64,000 nt of DNA from Bacteroidales bacterium (GCA_023229135.1 JALNZT010000015.1:1-64000), one strand, 5' to 3'. Positions 1 to 9,448 are shown, counted from the first letter of the stretch. Notes: generated from the letters alone by a model not told the origin. A program made the numbers and translations.

Positions 1-236
1 TGTGGTGGTTAGCTTTACTAAATGTTATTGGCTGTTGCATGGTTGTTTGTTTTAACGGGTTAAACTTAAAAGTATTTTTAATACCCACAAGAAAAAACGC
101 GGATAACTTTCAAAATAAGCCTAATTTAGAATTATTCCGGATAAGAGGGTGAGTTTTTTTAAGCTAAGTTATTGTTGTTTATATCCTTGTCAGTGATATT
201 GATTGCACCCTTCACTATTTGTAAGCCCAAAATTTA

Positions 237-456
237 ATAACCTGAGTTCGACATAAAATTAATGACTCAGACCACTTATAAAAATTGGTTTCAAGCCTGC
301 CTGATTAGTATAGTCAGGCCTGCCTGATTATTACAGTCAGGGAATATTTGCGAAGGCATAGCTTACTTCGGCAGGCAGGCTCAGCAACACGCTATGACTA
401 GCAAATAGGACCCAAAAAACAGTTATTTATAAGTGGCAGTTACTGTGTTATTATAT
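237..456. repeat. Dispersed repeat, copy 1
   Basis: About 220 bp that matches, in reverse orientation, the element at 6322-6611. Shared blocks include the left end (AACCTGAG), a stretch around 275-300 reading GACCACTTATAA, the pair of GCCTGCCTGA motifs, GGGAATATTTGCGAAGGCAT near 340-360, and AACAGTT..TTTA.AAGTGGC near 419-437. Unlike copy 2 it lacks the matching terminal inverted repeat on its right side and carries an extra GCCTGCCTGATTA duplication, so it looks like an older or truncated copy. Bases 1-236 hold no gene that I can support. Confidence 0.75.
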
Positions 457-469
457 TTTGAACTTACAT

Positions 470-1669
470 TCATCTTTGAACAATAATTTTTCCTGAATAA
501 TGATGGCCTTCAAACTCCATCTTATAAAAGTAAATCCCTTGCTTGAACTGCCTTAAGTCAAGCACTGTTTTGGCAGAAGTAATTTGTTTCGTAGCGTGGT
601 TACGACCAAATATGTCGTGGATTTCAAGGAGTGCTTCTACTGTGCCTGTTTTACTTGGGATTTCGAAAATGACGTAATCTGTAGCTGGATTGGGATATAC
701 CTTCAGCACCTTCGTTTCATTGTTATTCGCCTGAAGCCCAACGCAGCTATACACCATGCTGGTTTTTGCCTGCGACCATTCCGACTCTCCGCAATCGTTC
801 CATGATGCCGCTTTGATGTGTGCCGGCCCCTGGTAGCTGCTGTTCCATTTTACCATGGCCTGCAGGCTGTCGGCAGTGAGGGTGCCGGCCTCTGCCGGCT
901 CAAGCAGCCAGTTGTAGCCCCATGCTGTGCTGTCGCCAACTATTTGATAAACCGAGATGCTGTCCGTGGTGTGGCAGAGGGTATCCGGGCCTGTGGGAGC
1001 TGGTGGCACAACAGCTGCATAGAATTCGCAGTCTTTGATCTCAAAAACCCACCACTCATAATCCAATGGGTTATTCATGTCTGGCGCACAAGCCACATCA
1101 AAAGAGGGGCCATAATCGGTATAACCCGCTATGACAAAATTATTGTCGCTTTTCTTAATAGCTCCAAAATGAACTATTTCATTTCCCGCACCACCAAAAC
1201 ATTGCTGAGACAATAGTTCTCCCTCACTAGTCAGTTTTACAAGCCAAATATCATTATCTCGTTCAAATAATGAATGATTCCCAGAGACATCTCCATCATT
1301 TGACTGGGTACTTCCAATAATAACTAAATCATCATTACTACATTTCAATACAGTACTTGCATCTTCAGATTTAGAACCACCTAAGCAATTTTGCCAGATT
1401 ATATTTCCCTCAAAGTCTATTTTGACCACCCATGCATCAGATTCTCCATGCCAGCCGGAAATATCACCATCATTTGAACTTCCATAGGCTGAAAACACAT
1501 AGCCATCCTCAATTTCTAATAATCCTATTATCCCATCGTGATTACTGCCTCCATAACAACGCTGCCATTCCACATTAAGAGTTGAGTCCAGTTTGAACAA
1601 ATCCCCCCCGCTGGCGCGGATCTGTGATCCGTGTCCGTATAATTTCCATCTAAAACTCCTTTCTTTCAT
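470..1669 (-). pseudogene. 5'-truncated T9SS-sorted repeat protein
   Basis: A 399-residue frame resembling the C-terminal half of its upstream neighbour (1681-3300). It has repeats of the type SNDGD(V/I)SG..HG and D.W(V/L)VK(I/L), then a region with PPAPTGP, and a type IX secretion sorting domain ending in KVYPNPATDYVIFEI and GIYFYKMEFEG. The first 22 residues contain YGHGSQIRASGG, which looks like translation of an intergenic repeat (1606-1640, similar to 29948-29970) rather than a signal peptide. Without a Sec signal the T9SS domain could not be used, so I read this as a truncated tandem duplicate. It lies 11 bp downstream of its paralog on the same strand and could still be co-transcribed with it. 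Confidence 0.7.
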
Positions 1670-1680
1670 TTTCGTTTTTC

Positions 1681-3300
1681 TTATCGCACAACAAATTTCC
1701 CTGCCTGGTACCGGCCTTCATGGCTGAGCCGGTAAAAGTAAACCCCGCTGCTTAACGACTTTACATCCAGCACATCTTTGCCTGACACCATTTGCAGGCT
1801 GGCAACTTTCCGTCCGTAAATATCGATTATTTCCATGGGTGTAGATACAGTACTTTTATTGGCTTGCATTTCAAAAATGATGTAGTCTTTGGCGGGGTTG
1901 GGATAAACATCTAAATTGCCTGAACCGGGCAGGCTTTCATGCAAGGCAGTGGTATCATCCAATCCTATCTCAAATATCCATGCATCTTTGTCTATATAAT
2001 TACCACCGGTTGGCGTACATTCGACATCAAAGGAAAGGCCGTAATCAGTAGAGGAAGCTATCACATAATTATAGTCACCTTTTTTAAGAATGGTATGTGG
2101 ATTTTCCAGGTCTTCGCTACCCAAGCCTCCATAGCATTGCTGCCACTCGATCTCTCCGCCAGGACTCATCTTTACTACCCAGATATCATCAGCATTCATC
2201 AGGTCGGGATTGGAATGGTTACCACTTACATCGCCATCATTGGAGAATGTTTTACCAATTACGATAATTCCACCATCTTCTGTTTGTGTTATATACATAG
2301 GAAATTCGCTATCATAGCCACCAATGCTTTTTTGCCAAATGATTTCACCCTGCAAGTCAATTTTCACAACCCATATATCAGGCCAACCGTCTGGTGCATT
2401 CCCAGCAGGTCCATGATGACCCGAAACATCTCCATCGTTAGAACTTGAACCTGCTGCAAAAATATAACCGGCATCTACCTCAATCACAGAAAACCCAAGA
2501 TCATAATGACTTCCTCCATAACAATGCTGCCAAACAATATTTCCCTGAAGATCCAGTTCAACAAGCCACACATCACCATAATAATCATCTGTATTGCATT
2601 CAACCATCCCTCCATAATGCGCCACAGCACCTATTAAAATTATATTCCCTTCGCTGTTTAGCATGATTGAAACACCGTTATCAAGCCATTGGTTGCCCAG
2701 GGTTTTTTCCCACTCCAGGTTACCTAGGCTGTCAGTTTTGAACATCCATACATCGTTTCTGCCATAAAGCACAGAAACATCCCCTCCTGAATTAAATATT
2801 CTGCCCATAACCACCACTCCGCCATCCGGGGTTACAATCATATCTCTTGGAACTTCATTGCCTGGAGAGCCAAAACACTTTTCCCAGATTATTTCCCTTT
2901 CGGAATCAAGTTTTACGACCCAATAATCACTACCACCATTGTTATTTGACTGTACATCACCATCTGTTGACTGTGTCGCTCCAAGAATATAATACTGATC
3001 ATTTTTGCTAATTAGTTTATAGGCACCATCAGATTCTGAGATACCATAACAGCTTTCCCAAATTTTATTACCAAGTGTGTCTGTTTCTATCAACCAAATT
3101 TCATTACCTCCATGGTAATTAGGAAGGCCCGTTCCATCCTGAACTGTTAATGCAAATAAATATCCATTAGTAGTTTCTACAATTCCATCACTTTTTACAC
3201 CACCTAAAGAACCAATGCATTGCTGCCATTTTATCACTGGTATTTGTGAATATGCAAAAGCGCTACTCAAAAACGCGACTATTAAAATTGTTATTCTCAT
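1681..3300 (-). CDS. Secreted repeat protein with T9SS sorting domain
   Basis: A 539-residue protein. It starts with a Sec signal peptide (MRITILIVAFLSSAFAYS, cleavage near residue 18) and continues with about seven repeats of roughly 55 residues built on IWQ.C.GG, DGG..V.G and SNDGDVSG..G..D.WVVK, probably a beta-propeller-like surface domain. The C-terminus, from about residue 455, is a type A T9SS sorting domain with VYPNPAKDYIIFEM and GVYFYRLSHEG. Known for the family: such proteins cross the outer membrane by the PorSS machinery and are anchored or released. The ligand or enzymatic role cannot be told from sequence. The truncated paralog lies immediately downstream. Confidence 0.85.
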   Translation of the reverse strand: MRITILIVAFLSSAFAYSQIPVIKWQQCIGSLGGVKSDGIVETTNGYLFALTVQDGTGLPNYHGGNEIWLIETDTLGNKIWESCYGISESDGAYKLISKNDQYYILGATQSTDGDVQSNNNGGSDYWVVKLDSEREIIWEKCFGSPGNEVPRDMIVTPDGGVVVMGRIFNSGGDVSVLYGRNDVWMFKTDSLGNLEWEKTLGNQWLDNGVSIMLNSEGNIILIGAVAHYGGMVECNTDDYYGDVWLVELDLQGNIVWQHCYGGSHYDLGFSVIEVDAGYIFAAGSSSNDGDVSGHHGPAGNAPDGWPDIWVVKIDLQGEIIWQKSIGGYDSEFPMYITQTEDGGIIVIGKTFSNDGDVSGNHSNPDLMNADDIWVVKMSPGGEIEWQQCYGGLGSEDLENPHTILKKGDYNYVIASSTDYGLSFDVECTPTGGNYIDKDAWIFEIGLDDTTALHESLPGSGNLDVYPNPAKDYIIFEMQANKSTVSTPMEIIDIYGRKVASLQMVSGKDVLDVKSLSSGVYFYRLSHEGRYQAGKFVVR

Positions 3301-3560
3301 TTCAGTTCAATTAGCAAGGAATTTATGCAATAGTGCATAAATCTTGTTTTGATTCAAATATTTGGGCTATTTAGGTCTTAATAGGTGTTACATGTTTTGC
3401 AAAATAAATACAGGTAGTGTTAATTGTGTGCGATTATTTACAAAAACACGCCAAAAAATCAACACGCTTCGAAAATAAGCGTATTTCAATTGAAAAACAG
3501 TAGATTTAGAAGAAAAGTCTTATTTTAGAATGAATATAAATAAGAAAAGTGTTATAAAAA

Positions 3561-3779
3561 ATCACTATTGTCCGGTAAACATTTTTGTTCGAAAGGAGAT
3601 TCATCGCTTCACTTCGTTACGCTCTGAATGACAGGATATTAATTTTTAATTGAGGCTGGTTTGGGGGCTTGGAGGAAGCAAAGCTTCCTCCAAGCCCCCA
3701 AACCAGCCAATAAATCGCAAACTACTGTCATTCAGAGCGAAGCGATGAATCTCCTATTTTTTTACCGGACAATAGTGAT
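3561..3779. mobile_element. 219-bp MITE-like palindromic element
   Basis: It is bounded by perfect 19-bp terminal inverted repeats at 3561-3579 and 3761-3779 (ATCACTATTGTCCGGTAAA and its complement). Inside them is a second inverted pair around GGAGATTCATCGCTTC and GCTCTGAATGACAG. At the centre is a perfect 26-bp hairpin, 3654-3679 against 3683-3708, with a 3-base AAA loop. There is no coding capacity. The architecture is that of a non-autonomous transposon or a large hairpin element between two diverging genes (1681-3300 minus, 4084-5454 plus). The remaining non-coding sequence, 3301-3560 and 3780-3999, shows nothing else that I can name. Confidence 0.75.
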
Positions 3780-3999
3780 AAAAAGTACTGGGAATATTAC
3801 TCAGGTGAAGATAACGCGGTATTAAAAAAACTTTAAAAGCTACTGATTGTATCAAACCCGGGATTTGGCTATGGACTAATAAAAAATCAACACCTCATTA
3901 ACTATCAAATCAATACGTCATTGTTTATTGTAGCCTAAACAGTTTTTTTATATTTTTTTCTCCAAAGAGGTTTTTTCGACATGCCAAAATATTTATAAA

Positions 4000-4007
4000 T
4001 ATATTTG
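4000..4007 (+). promoter_or_regulatory. Bacteroidota -7 box (TATATTTG)
   Basis: An exact match to TAnnTTTG, 76 bp before the chosen start at 4084. No clear TTTG -33 box is seen at the usual distance, so this is a partial promoter call. Confidence 0.4.
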
Positions 4008-4083
4008 CAGGCCAATCAAGCTTATTTAGCAAAAGTATTTTTGCCTTTCATCATTGAAATGTCTAATCTTTAATTTAACAGCA

Positions 4084-5454
4084 ATGAAACAACTATTTAT
4101 CTTGTTTTTTCTTGCTACACTTTCAATTGTTATATATGCGCAGACTGAGGTAGAAGGAAATCAATTTGGAACCTGGTATGCTGCAAACTCGCCCTACCGG
4201 GTTATTGGCGATATTAGCATCCCTTCTGGCGAAGTTTTGACAATCGAAGCAGGCGTAATAGTTGATTTCCAGGGACATTATAAAATTTTAGTGGCCGGAA
4301 ATTTACAAGCCACAGGCACAGAATCAGATAGCATCTTCTTCACGAGTAGCAATCAGGCAACCGGCTGGGGAGGAATAACTTTTGAAACAGCTGCATTAAG
4401 CAAGCTCGCGTTTTGCCGCATGGAGTATGGAAAAACAGCTGTCGGTGCCGAATACCCTGAAAAACACGGGGGAGCGGTAAGGCTGCTGAATTCCGATGTA
4501 GAATTTTCGAACTGCATGTTCACCAATAACAGTGCCTTGCCAAGCCAGGGAATGGGTGGTGCTGTTTATGGAATTAACACTTCCGAAACCATTTTTGCCC
4601 ATTGTAAGTTTTATAGAAACACCGGCTATAGCGAAGGCGGCGCCATAAAACTCACCTCTGATTTTTATGGCGAAATCACCGATTGTGAGTTTATCGAAAA
4701 CAGCACGAACTATGGTGGCGGTGCCATCATGTTCTATTCGGTGGTGGACACAAAAGTTACAAACTGCTTATTTGCAGGAAATTATACAACCTACGCGAAT
4801 GGCGGTGCTTTAGAATCGCTGGGTGTAGGCCTGAACACAATTTCCTTCGCCAATTGCACAATGGTTGGGAATTCTGCCCTTAATGGCCCGGGAGGTGCGG
4901 GAGGATTTTATTTTGCCCAGGTCGATTTCGTGAACTGCATAGTGTATAACAACAGCTCTGCTTACGACGACGACAATGTTTATATTGACGCCGGAACCAG
5001 TTCGGCCACCGTTAACTATTGCAACATTACCATGCCCGAATACAACACGACCGGAAGTAATAACATAGATACCGACCCGCTTTTCATTGACCAAGCCAAC
5101 GGAGATTTCCATTTGCAGGAAAGCTCTCCCTGTATTGATGCCGGAATAGATATTGGCCTGCCTTTCAATGGCCTCGCCCCCGATATGGGCTGCTTTGAGT
5201 ATGATGAAACAACCTACGTGAATCCATTAACCGCCGAAAGCCTGACCATTTACCCTAATCCAACCAGCGGGTATTTTACAGTTTTTGATATTCAAAGCCC
5301 TGTCAGGCAGATCGTTGTTTGTGATATTTCAGGTCAGACAGTTCAGACAATCACGAATGGCGAAAACGATATTTCGTCACTCAGCTCAGGAATTTATTTT
5401 TTAAGCATACAGACAGACAATGAACACTATTTTTCGAAAATAATTAAACGCTAA
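4084..5454 (+). CDS. Right-handed beta-helix protein with T9SS domain
   Basis: A 456-residue secreted protein. I chose the ATG at 4084 rather than the in-frame ATG at 4054 because it directly begins a signal peptide (MKQLFILFFLATLSIVIYAQ). The body is a parallel beta-helix of the polymorphic outer membrane/pectate-lyase type, with repeated GGA(V/I/L) turns and (F/V).NC.F..N motifs. Near the end it has the SPCIDAG.D.G signature often seen in such proteins. The C-terminus (about 390-456) is a T9SS sorting domain with IYPNPTSGYFTV and LSSGIYFLSI. Known for the fold: extracellular carbohydrate binding or lysis. No catalytic residues can be assigned, so a structural or adhesive role is as likely. 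Confidence 0.85.
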   Translation: MKQLFILFFLATLSIVIYAQTEVEGNQFGTWYAANSPYRVIGDISIPSGEVLTIEAGVIVDFQGHYKILVAGNLQATGTESDSIFFTSSNQATGWGGITFETAALSKLAFCRMEYGKTAVGAEYPEKHGGAVRLLNSDVEFSNCMFTNNSALPSQGMGGAVYGINTSETIFAHCKFYRNTGYSEGGAIKLTSDFYGEITDCEFIENSTNYGGGAIMFYSVVDTKVTNCLFAGNYTTYANGGALESLGVGLNTISFANCTMVGNSALNGPGGAGGFYFAQVDFVNCIVYNNSSAYDDDNVYIDAGTSSATVNYCNITMPEYNTTGSNNIDTDPLFIDQANGDFHLQESSPCIDAGIDIGLPFNGLAPDMGCFEYDETTYVNPLTAESLTIYPNPTSGYFTVFDIQSPVRQIVVCDISGQTVQTITNGENDISSLSSGIYFLSIQTDNEHYFSKIIKR

Positions 5455-5505
5455 AAAATAATATTCAGCCATTTACGGGATAGTATTTTCTACAAATCGC
5501 TCAAC

Positions 5506-6258
5506 TCATACTCCCGCAGCAATCCGTTGCCTTACAATCTCAAAACACGCAATGCCCGCAGCAACGGATACATTAAGCGATTCCATAGCACCGGGCATGG
5601 GGATTTGCAGTTTGGCATCGGCTTTTTGTAGGTAGGCTGGCGATACGCCGTCTTCTTCGGATCCAAGAATAAGGGCGATAGGTCCTTCCAGCTTGTTCTC
5701 CCATATTGGACTGCTGCCTTTTTCGGTGACAGCAGCTATTTTTAACCCACTTTCTTTGAGAAAATCAAGGCTTTCCTTTAGGTTCTCGGCGCGACAAACA
5801 GTAAGTTTTGAAAGCGCACCGGCAGAAGTTTTCATAGCATCGCCGGTGATAAGCGCACTGCCACGCGTTGGCAGCAGTAAGGCATCGGCTCCTGCAGCAT
5901 AGGCCGTGCGCGCTATAGCTCCCAGATTACGCACATCAGTAATCCGGTCGAGTACCACGATAAAAGGCATTTTCCCGGCTTCATAAATCATCGGAACTAA
6001 CTGTTCTACTGACTGATAACTCACCGGAGAAATATAAGCCACAACGCCCTGGTGGTTTTTTCGGGTAATGCGGTTCAGCTTTTCTATCGGCACATATTGA
6101 AAAGGTATGTTTAGCTCACGTGCATTTTTTGAGATTTGTTGTACTTGAGCCGAGCGTAAGCCACTTTGAATAAACAGTTTTTCAAATTCTTTTCCAGCCT
6201 CAAAAGCTTCTAAAACAGGATGTAAGCCAAAAATATAATCCGCTGAGTTTTTCTCCAT
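5506..6258 (-). CDS. rlmB: 23S rRNA 2'-O-ribose methyltransferase RlmB (TrmH family)
   Basis: A 250-residue SPOUT methyltransferase that uses SAM to methylate the ribose of a guanosine in the 23S rRNA peptidyl transferase region. The N-terminal substrate-binding domain begins YIFGLHPVLEA. Motif 1 with NLGAIARTA lies at 111-119, motif 2 with LILGSEEDGVS at 197-206, and motif 3 with MESLNVSVAAGI at 225-236, which forms the knotted SAM pocket. Length is normal for the family. The gene is monocistronic, with a -7 box just upstream at 6276-6283. Paralogous TrmH enzymes exist, so the exact guanosine is inferred. Confidence 0.9.
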   Translation of the reverse strand: MEKNSADYIFGLHPVLEAFEAGKEFEKLFIQSGLRSAQVQQISKNARELNIPFQYVPIEKLNRITRKNHQGVVAYISPVSYQSVEQLVPMIYEAGKMPFIVVLDRITDVRNLGAIARTAYAAGADALLLPTRGSALITGDAMKTSAGALSKLTVCRAENLKESLDFLKESGLKIAAVTEKGSSPIWENKLEGPIALILGSEEDGVSPAYLQKADAKLQIPMPGAMESLNVSVAAGIACFEIVRQRIAAGV

Positions 6259-6275
6259 TTGTTGTGAATTTGCTG

Positions 6276-6283
6276 CAAAAGTA
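6276..6283 (-). promoter_or_regulatory. -7 box for rlmB (TACTTTTG on minus)
   Basis: The plus-strand CAAAAGTA reads TACTTTTG on the coding strand, matching TAnnTTTG. It is 18 bp before the rlmB ATG, implying a very short leader. A TTTG lies about 25 bp further upstream, slightly beyond usual spacing. Confidence 0.5.
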
Positions 6284-6321
6284 GGAAAGATTTGGTGCTA
6301 AATAATAGCAAACACTTTATT

Positions 6322-6611
6322 AACCTGAGCTCGATTAAAATTAAAGAGCTCAGATTTCATTAAATGACTGATATACAATATAAATTTTTTAAGCATAGCG
6401 AGCTATGGTTAAAAAATTTAGAGAAGTAGAGCAGTTATTTAATGAAACACAGGATTTGCCACTTCTAAACAACTGTTTTCTGCGTCATATCTGCTTGCCA
6501 TAGCTCGCTATGCCTTCGCAAATATTCCCTGACTGTACTAATCAGTCAGGCAGGCTTGAAACCAATTATTTATAAGTGGTCTGAACCATTAATTTTAATC
6601 GAGCTCAGGTT
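6322..6611. mobile_element. 290-bp element with 23-bp terminal inverted repeats (copy 2)
   Basis: Perfect 23-bp inverted termini lie at 6322-6344 and 6589-6611 (left end AACCTGAGCTCGATTAAAAT). Inside are a hairpin around 6386-6423 centred on CATAGCGAGCTATGG and its inverse near 6499-6515. Its reverse complement matches copy 1 at 237-456 over roughly 200 bp. There is no coding frame. It is a MITE-like or REP-like dispersed element in the rlmB/TonB intergenic region; the rest of 6259-6732 has no gene. Confidence 0.75.
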
Positions 6612-6732
6612 ATTATGTCAGGGATCGTATCTTCTAATCAGACCAGTCTAAAGATGATTTGGTATAATTTTTTGGCTAAAAAATACATGAAGTCCTCAAA
6701 AATTTATTTAATTTAGCTCAAAATGCTGAATT

Positions 6733-7530
6733 ATGAAATCATACTATATTTTAGCACTATTTTTTTTATTAGCTCCTGCCCTATCGGCCCAACTTTCTGA
6801 GGAGGCAAGACCGCTATCGGATAAATCGCTTACCAATACCTATCTGCTGCAGCACCTGGTTTTTCCTGATGAAATTATAGATAAAAAAGGCCGTGAAGAG
6901 GTTTTGTTGCGTTTATCAATTGCCGAGGACGGAACAATTACAGCTATTGAAACCCTCAAAACTTTCAATGAGGAAGCCACTGAGACTGCTAAAAAACTGG
7001 CTCAAAATATAATCTGGCTTCCTGCGCTCAAAAATGCCAGGCCTATTAAATCAACGGTTGAAATAACGATTCCTTTTCATTTCCGCGACTATAAAAAGCT
7101 GGAGCGCAGTGATTTAGCTAAGATCAGCTATAACTTGAAACCTCCACCATCAAAATCGGAAAATATTTTTAATTTTGCCGCGCTAAATCAAGCTCCCTAT
7201 CCCATTTTCAAAGACAGCACGATGACCCTTAACACCTATATTTATAAAAACCTCAGCTATCCTGCGCAGGCTTTCAGAAGTAGTATTTCGGGCAAGGTTG
7301 TTTTGGAATTTGTGATAGAAAAAAACGGGCTGCCATCCAATATCGTTGTTAAGCAATCTGTTGGCGGTGGCTGTGATCAGGAAGCAATCCGCATTTTGCA
7401 AAGTATCCGTTGGATGCCCGGCCTTAAAAATGACAGTCTTGTCCGAACGAGAAATTCGCTTGATATTTATTTTAAACTCGGTGATAAACGCCAACAAGCT
7501 ATTCCTAATCGTCAGGGAACAAATTTTTAA
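6733..7530 (+). CDS. Periplasmic protein with two TonB C-terminal domains
   Basis: A 265-residue protein with a cleavable signal peptide (ending ALSAQ, residue 20) instead of the N-terminal membrane anchor of a classic TonB. Two TonB-C-like domains follow: residues about 40-118 (REEVLLRLSIAEDGTI, IIWLPALKNARPI) and 165-255 (YKNLSYPAQAF, GKVVLEFVIEKNG, IRWMPGLKND). Known for the family: the C-terminal domain contacts TonB boxes of outer membrane receptors. A soluble tandem form is more likely a periplasmic accessory or decoy than the energy transducer itself. It is followed 23 bp later by a DUF3078 gene, probably in the same transcript. Confidence 0.75.
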   Translation: MKSYYILALFFLLAPALSAQLSEEARPLSDKSLTNTYLLQHLVFPDEIIDKKGREEVLLRLSIAEDGTITAIETLKTFNEEATETAKKLAQNIIWLPALKNARPIKSTVEITIPFHFRDYKKLERSDLAKISYNLKPPPSKSENIFNFAALNQAPYPIFKDSTMTLNTYIYKNLSYPAQAFRSSISGKVVLEFVIEKNGLPSNIVVKQSVGGGCDQEAIRILQSIRWMPGLKNDSLVRTRNSLDIYFKLGDKRQQAIPNRQGTNF

Positions 7531-7553
7531 TCATTTATAAATCATTTTTTACT

Positions 7554-8480
7554 ATGAAAAACACTTTACTTATTCTTATTAGTTTCCTGTTTTTTAGCTC
7601 ATTAACCTTATTGGCACAAGACACAACCTTACCTGAAAAATGGAAAAAATCAGGCGCTGTTGGTATAAATTTCTCCCAAAGTCATCTCTCAAACTGGTCG
7701 GCAGGTGGCGAGGACGCTATAAACTGGCAAGGCATTTTAAACTACGGCATTAATTATGCAGATGATGTTAAGAAATGGGACAACAACATTTCTTTAGCAT
7801 TGGGGTACAGCCATTTAGGGGAAAGTAAAGCCATGAAAACGGATGATAAGATAGAGCTCAACTCCTTATTTGGTTACAACGCTACCGAAAAGCTTTATTA
7901 CAGTTTAGAGTTTTCGTTTAAAACCCAGTTCGCTGATGGCTTCGATTATAAAAAAGATTCCAGCACGCCTATTTCTGGCTTTATGGCACCAGGTTATTTT
8001 ACCTTAGGTGCTGGTATGCAGTATGTCCCAAACAAATATTTCTCACTCAACTTTGCCCCTGCCACTGCTCGCATAACCATTGTGAGCGATCAGGCAATGG
8101 CTGATGCCGGAAAATACGGTGTAGAACCCGCTGTTTTTGATTCTATTGGTGGCCAGTTTGTGAAAGTGAAAGATGGTGAAAACACAAAGATTTCATTTGG
8201 TGCCAAACTGATTGCTAAATTGACAGTTCCTATAGCAGAAAACGTTTCCTTCGATTCTAAATTAGAGCTTTTTACAGATTACCTCAAAAATCCCCAAAAT
8301 ATTGATGTTGACTGGCAAAACCTCATCACCCTGAAAGTCAACAGCTGGCTAAGCACTAATATTACCGCACACCTTATATATGACGATGACATTGCAATTA
8401 CCGACAAAGACGGCAAAACCGGTCCCAGAACACAGTTTAAAGAAGTGTTGAGCATTGGCATATCATACAAACTAAAGTAA
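7554..8480 (+). CDS. DUF3078 outer-membrane-like protein
   Basis: A 308-residue protein with a signal peptide (about residues 1-21, ending TLLAQ), then the DUF3078 signature KWKKSG..GINFSQSHLSNWSAGGEDA and alternating amphipathic beta strands (NYGINYADD, ISLALGYSHLG, YSLEFSFKTQF) up to a C-terminal ISIGISYKLK. It looks like a small outer membrane beta-barrel. DUF3078 has no established function. It sits between the TonB-like gene and a phosphodiesterase, with only 4 bp to the latter. Confidence 0.8.
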   Translation: MKNTLLILISFLFFSSLTLLAQDTTLPEKWKKSGAVGINFSQSHLSNWSAGGEDAINWQGILNYGINYADDVKKWDNNISLALGYSHLGESKAMKTDDKIELNSLFGYNATEKLYYSLEFSFKTQFADGFDYKKDSSTPISGFMAPGYFTLGAGMQYVPNKYFSLNFAPATARITIVSDQAMADAGKYGVEPAVFDSIGGQFVKVKDGENTKISFGAKLIAKLTVPIAENVSFDSKLELFTDYLKNPQNIDVDWQNLITLKVNSWLSTNITAHLIYDDDIAITDKDGKTGPRTQFKEVLSIGISYKLK

Positions 8481-8484
8481 TTCA

Positions 8485-9012
8485 ATGACGAAAATCGGAC
8501 TTTTGTCGGATACCCACGGGTACTTACATCCACGGATATTCGATTTTTTTGCAAAATGTGATCAGGTTTGGCATGCCGGCGATATCGGCAACGAAGAAGT
8601 TTTGCTGGCTTTAGAAGCCTTTAAACCCGTGAAAGCTGTAAGTGGAAATATCGACAGTTCCCGCATCAGAACGCTGGTTCCGGAGCGTCAACTATTTACT
8701 GTTGAAGGTGTTAAGGTTTTCATGATTCATATCGGAGGCTATCCCGGACGCTATGCCAAAGGCGTGAAAGATGAGTTATTGCGCCACCGGCCTCAACTTT
8801 TTATTTGCGGACATTCACATATCACCAAAGTTATGCACGATCCCGCTTTGAACGTTTTGCACATCAATCCGGGTGCAGCAGGCAGGTATGGCATACACAA
8901 GAAAATCACCTTCGTGAGATTTGATATCAACGCCAGTCGCATCGAGAACCTGGAAATTATGGAAATTGATCGCGACAGCCTTCCTACCGTAACCGATCAG
9001 CCGAGCGGATAA
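8485..9012 (+). CDS. YfcE/MJ0936-type metallophosphoesterase
   Basis: A 175-residue calcineurin-like phosphoesterase. The metal-binding motifs are all present: LLSDTHG (residues 6-12), WHAGDIG (about 30-36), SGNID (53-57) in place of GNHD, MIHIGGY, and CGHSH (about 111-115). This small single-domain class hydrolyses phosphodiesters, for example bis-pNPP in vitro; the natural substrate is often unknown. The 3' end overlaps the convergent DUF4293 gene by 29 bp. Confidence 0.85.
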   Translation: MTKIGLLSDTHGYLHPRIFDFFAKCDQVWHAGDIGNEEVLLALEAFKPVKAVSGNIDSSRIRTLVPERQLFTVEGVKVFMIHIGGYPGRYAKGVKDELLRHRPQLFICGHSHITKVMHDPALNVLHINPGAAGRYGIHKKITFVRFDINASRIENLEIMEIDRDSLPTVTDQPSG

Positions 9013-9448
9013 GTTTGATGTCTTTTCGAACACCTCTTAGTGCTAAAAACAAGAATACCAGCGCGATAAGCGGTAAAAATATACCTTTGTCGTAAGCAGC
9101 TTCAGAAGCAGTGACTAATTGAATCTGTGCTACATAATAGAAAAACACCAAGCCAATCAACACCAGATTAAACAAAATGCTTAAACGAATAAGACGTAAT
9201 TGACCGGTTAAATTTTTGTACATAAAGATGATCAAAAAAGGCAAGACCACTGCAATAGCCGCTAAGATTGACAAGGGCAAAAGTTTGAAATCACTGAATA
9301 TCAGTTCGCTTCCGGGCACAAAATTTTGAATATGAGTAACATATAGTTTCACGGTAAAATCCTTAAACCAGGCAATAGGAAACAAAAACATTAAAGCACT
9401 TGTGATGGCGGCCAAAAACAAAAAAACAGATTGAATTCTTTGAATCAT
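8984..9448 (-). CDS. DUF4293 integral membrane protein
   Basis: A 154-residue protein starting at MIQRIQSVFLFLAAI; I prefer this start over the upstream ATG at 9529 because DUF4293 proteins begin with MIQRIQ. Four membrane segments can be read: roughly 6-25, 55-78, 90-112 and 122-140, with a basic C-terminal tail (RGVRKDIKLIRSADRLR). It is a Bacteroidota-specific family of unknown function. It is divergent from rho upstream and convergent with the phosphodiesterase. Confidence 0.8.
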   Translation of the reverse strand: MIQRIQSVFLFLAAITSALMFLFPIAWFKDFTVKLYVTHIQNFVPGSELIFSDFKLLPLSILAAIAVVLPFLIIFMYKNLTGQLRLIRLSILFNLVLIGLVFFYYVAQIQLVTASEAAYDKGIFLPLIALVFLFLALRGVRKDIKLIRSADRLR

